DNA from: Bacteroidia bacterium | Lineage (GTDB): Bacteria > Bacteroidota > Bacteroidia > B-17B0 > Aurantibacillaceae | Direction of reading: 5' to 3' | Assembly (NCBI GenBank): GCA_016787785.1 | Contig: JAEUTO010000006.1 | Location: 620,001 to 684,000, forward strand | Length of the DNA: 64,000 nt | In this document: piece after piece, positions 63,728 to 64,000 of the stretch | How the letters are laid out: every line of letters begins with the position of its first letter | Numbering within the stretch: position 1 is the stretch's first letter | Made by a program: the position numbers and the translations under genes | Notes under the pieces: model-generated | Databases searched by the model: none | Seen by the model: only the letters and a program-made list of their open reading frames with translations | What the model was told of the DNA's origin: nothing

Positions 63728-64000
63728 ATGAAATTAAAATTACCCTTAATTGCAACAGCTTTTTGCCTTTCGTATGGCTTAAGCGCGCAAACCGGAAAGG
63801 TAGCGTTAAAAAATAATGCTGTCCAGGTGCAAAGCCAGGATGCACACATTACGAAAAGAACCTGCGGTACCGCAGAGCCCGGAGAGGCTTGGGATAGCTG
63901 GTTCAATAAACAGGTAGAAGCTTTTAAAGCTGCAAATCCTGAAGGTAAGACTCAAATGATACCTTATACAATTCCGGTTGTAGTTCACGTTATACATGGT
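63728..64000 (+). CDS. Secreted M43-like (pappalysin/cytophagalysin) metalloprotease, 5' part only
   Basis: The frame is open from the ATG at 63728 to the window end (91 codons), so the catalytic part is outside. Signal peptide KLKLPLIATAFCLSYGLSAQ. Then KRTCGTAEPGEAWDSWFNKQVEAF and IPYTIPVVVHVIHG, the typical N-terminal sequence of Bacteroidota M43 proteases before the HExxH domain. The zinc motif itself is not visible here, so the family call is by N-terminal pattern. Confidence 0.6.
   Translation, partial: MKLKLPLIATAFCLSYGLSAQTGKVALKNNAVQVQSQDAHITKRTCGTAEPGEAWDSWFNKQVEAFKAANPEGKTQMIPYTIPVVVHVIHG

Overview
This window looks like a chromosomal segment of a Bacteroidota (Bacteroidetes) bacterium, probably a flavobacterium- or sphingobacterium-like environmental lineage. 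The evidence is AT-rich DNA, several large secreted proteins that end in a type IX secretion (T9SS) C-terminal sorting domain, TPR/SpoIIE signalling proteins, a TIGR02757-family protein, and a few promoter-like sequences of the Bacteroidota TTTG / TAnnTTTG type. I saw no rRNA, tRNA, CRISPR array, insertion sequence or prophage gene. Layout: (1) 1-5521 holds the minus-strand tail of a thermolysin-like (M4) secreted protease cut by the window edge, a YiiX-like protein that has lost its catalytic residues, an O-methyltransferase and a hypothetical protein. (2) 5580-15178 is a tightly packed minus-strand polysaccharide operon. It runs from an ABC exporter (permease and Wzt-like ATPase with a C-terminal extension) through a hexapeptide acyltransferase, a PhyH-type dioxygenase, pseudaminic-acid genes (PseB, PseF, a tandem-GNAT protein, PseI) and a capsule-type glycosyltransferase. 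(3) 15498-23580 is the divergent plus-strand glycosyltransferase/methyltransferase operon. (4) 23567-31207 has further glycosyltransferases, two FemAB-like acyltransferase paralogues, a CE4-like deacetylase, a small secreted protein and a VTC-domain/DUF4956 pair. (5) 31210-35907 has glutathione peroxidase, a hotdog thioesterase, chorismate synthase, imidazolonepropionase and an acyltransferase-3 protein. (6) 35904-39865 has a small secreted protein, a seven-repeat beta-propeller T9SS protein, a TPR sensor that lacks its output domain, and a 44-codon lipoprotein-like ORF. (7) 39928-50066 is mostly housekeeping: aconitase, TIGR02757, an MFS transporter, RadC, UDP-GlcNAc 2-epimerase, an outer-membrane protein, PNPase and ribosomal protein S15. 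(8) 50130-54773 has two T9SS surface proteins. (9) 54949-63646 has transaldolase, a flavoprotein next to MnmD, an RND exporter, P5C dehydrogenase and a full TPR-SpoIIE phosphatase. The window ends inside an M43-like secreted protease. How the genes fit together: sections 2-4 together look like one surface-glycan locus. Glycosyltransferases build a glycan that probably contains a nonulosonic acid and a fucose-like residue, the ABC exporter moves it across the inner membrane, and tailoring enzymes (PhyH, methyltransferases, acyltransferases, deacetylase) decorate it. No Wzx/Wzy-type flippase or polymerase was seen, which fits ABC-dependent export. PseC and PseG are not in the window. The most unusual observation is at translation starts. 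At four genes, conserved N-terminal structure (a Rossmann dinucleotide motif, a first membrane helix, a signal peptide, the first GT-A strand) is encoded upstream of every in-frame ATG/GTG/TTG, and the only sensible start is a near-cognate codon (CTG, ATC or ATT), in a window that already uses many TTG and GTG starts.
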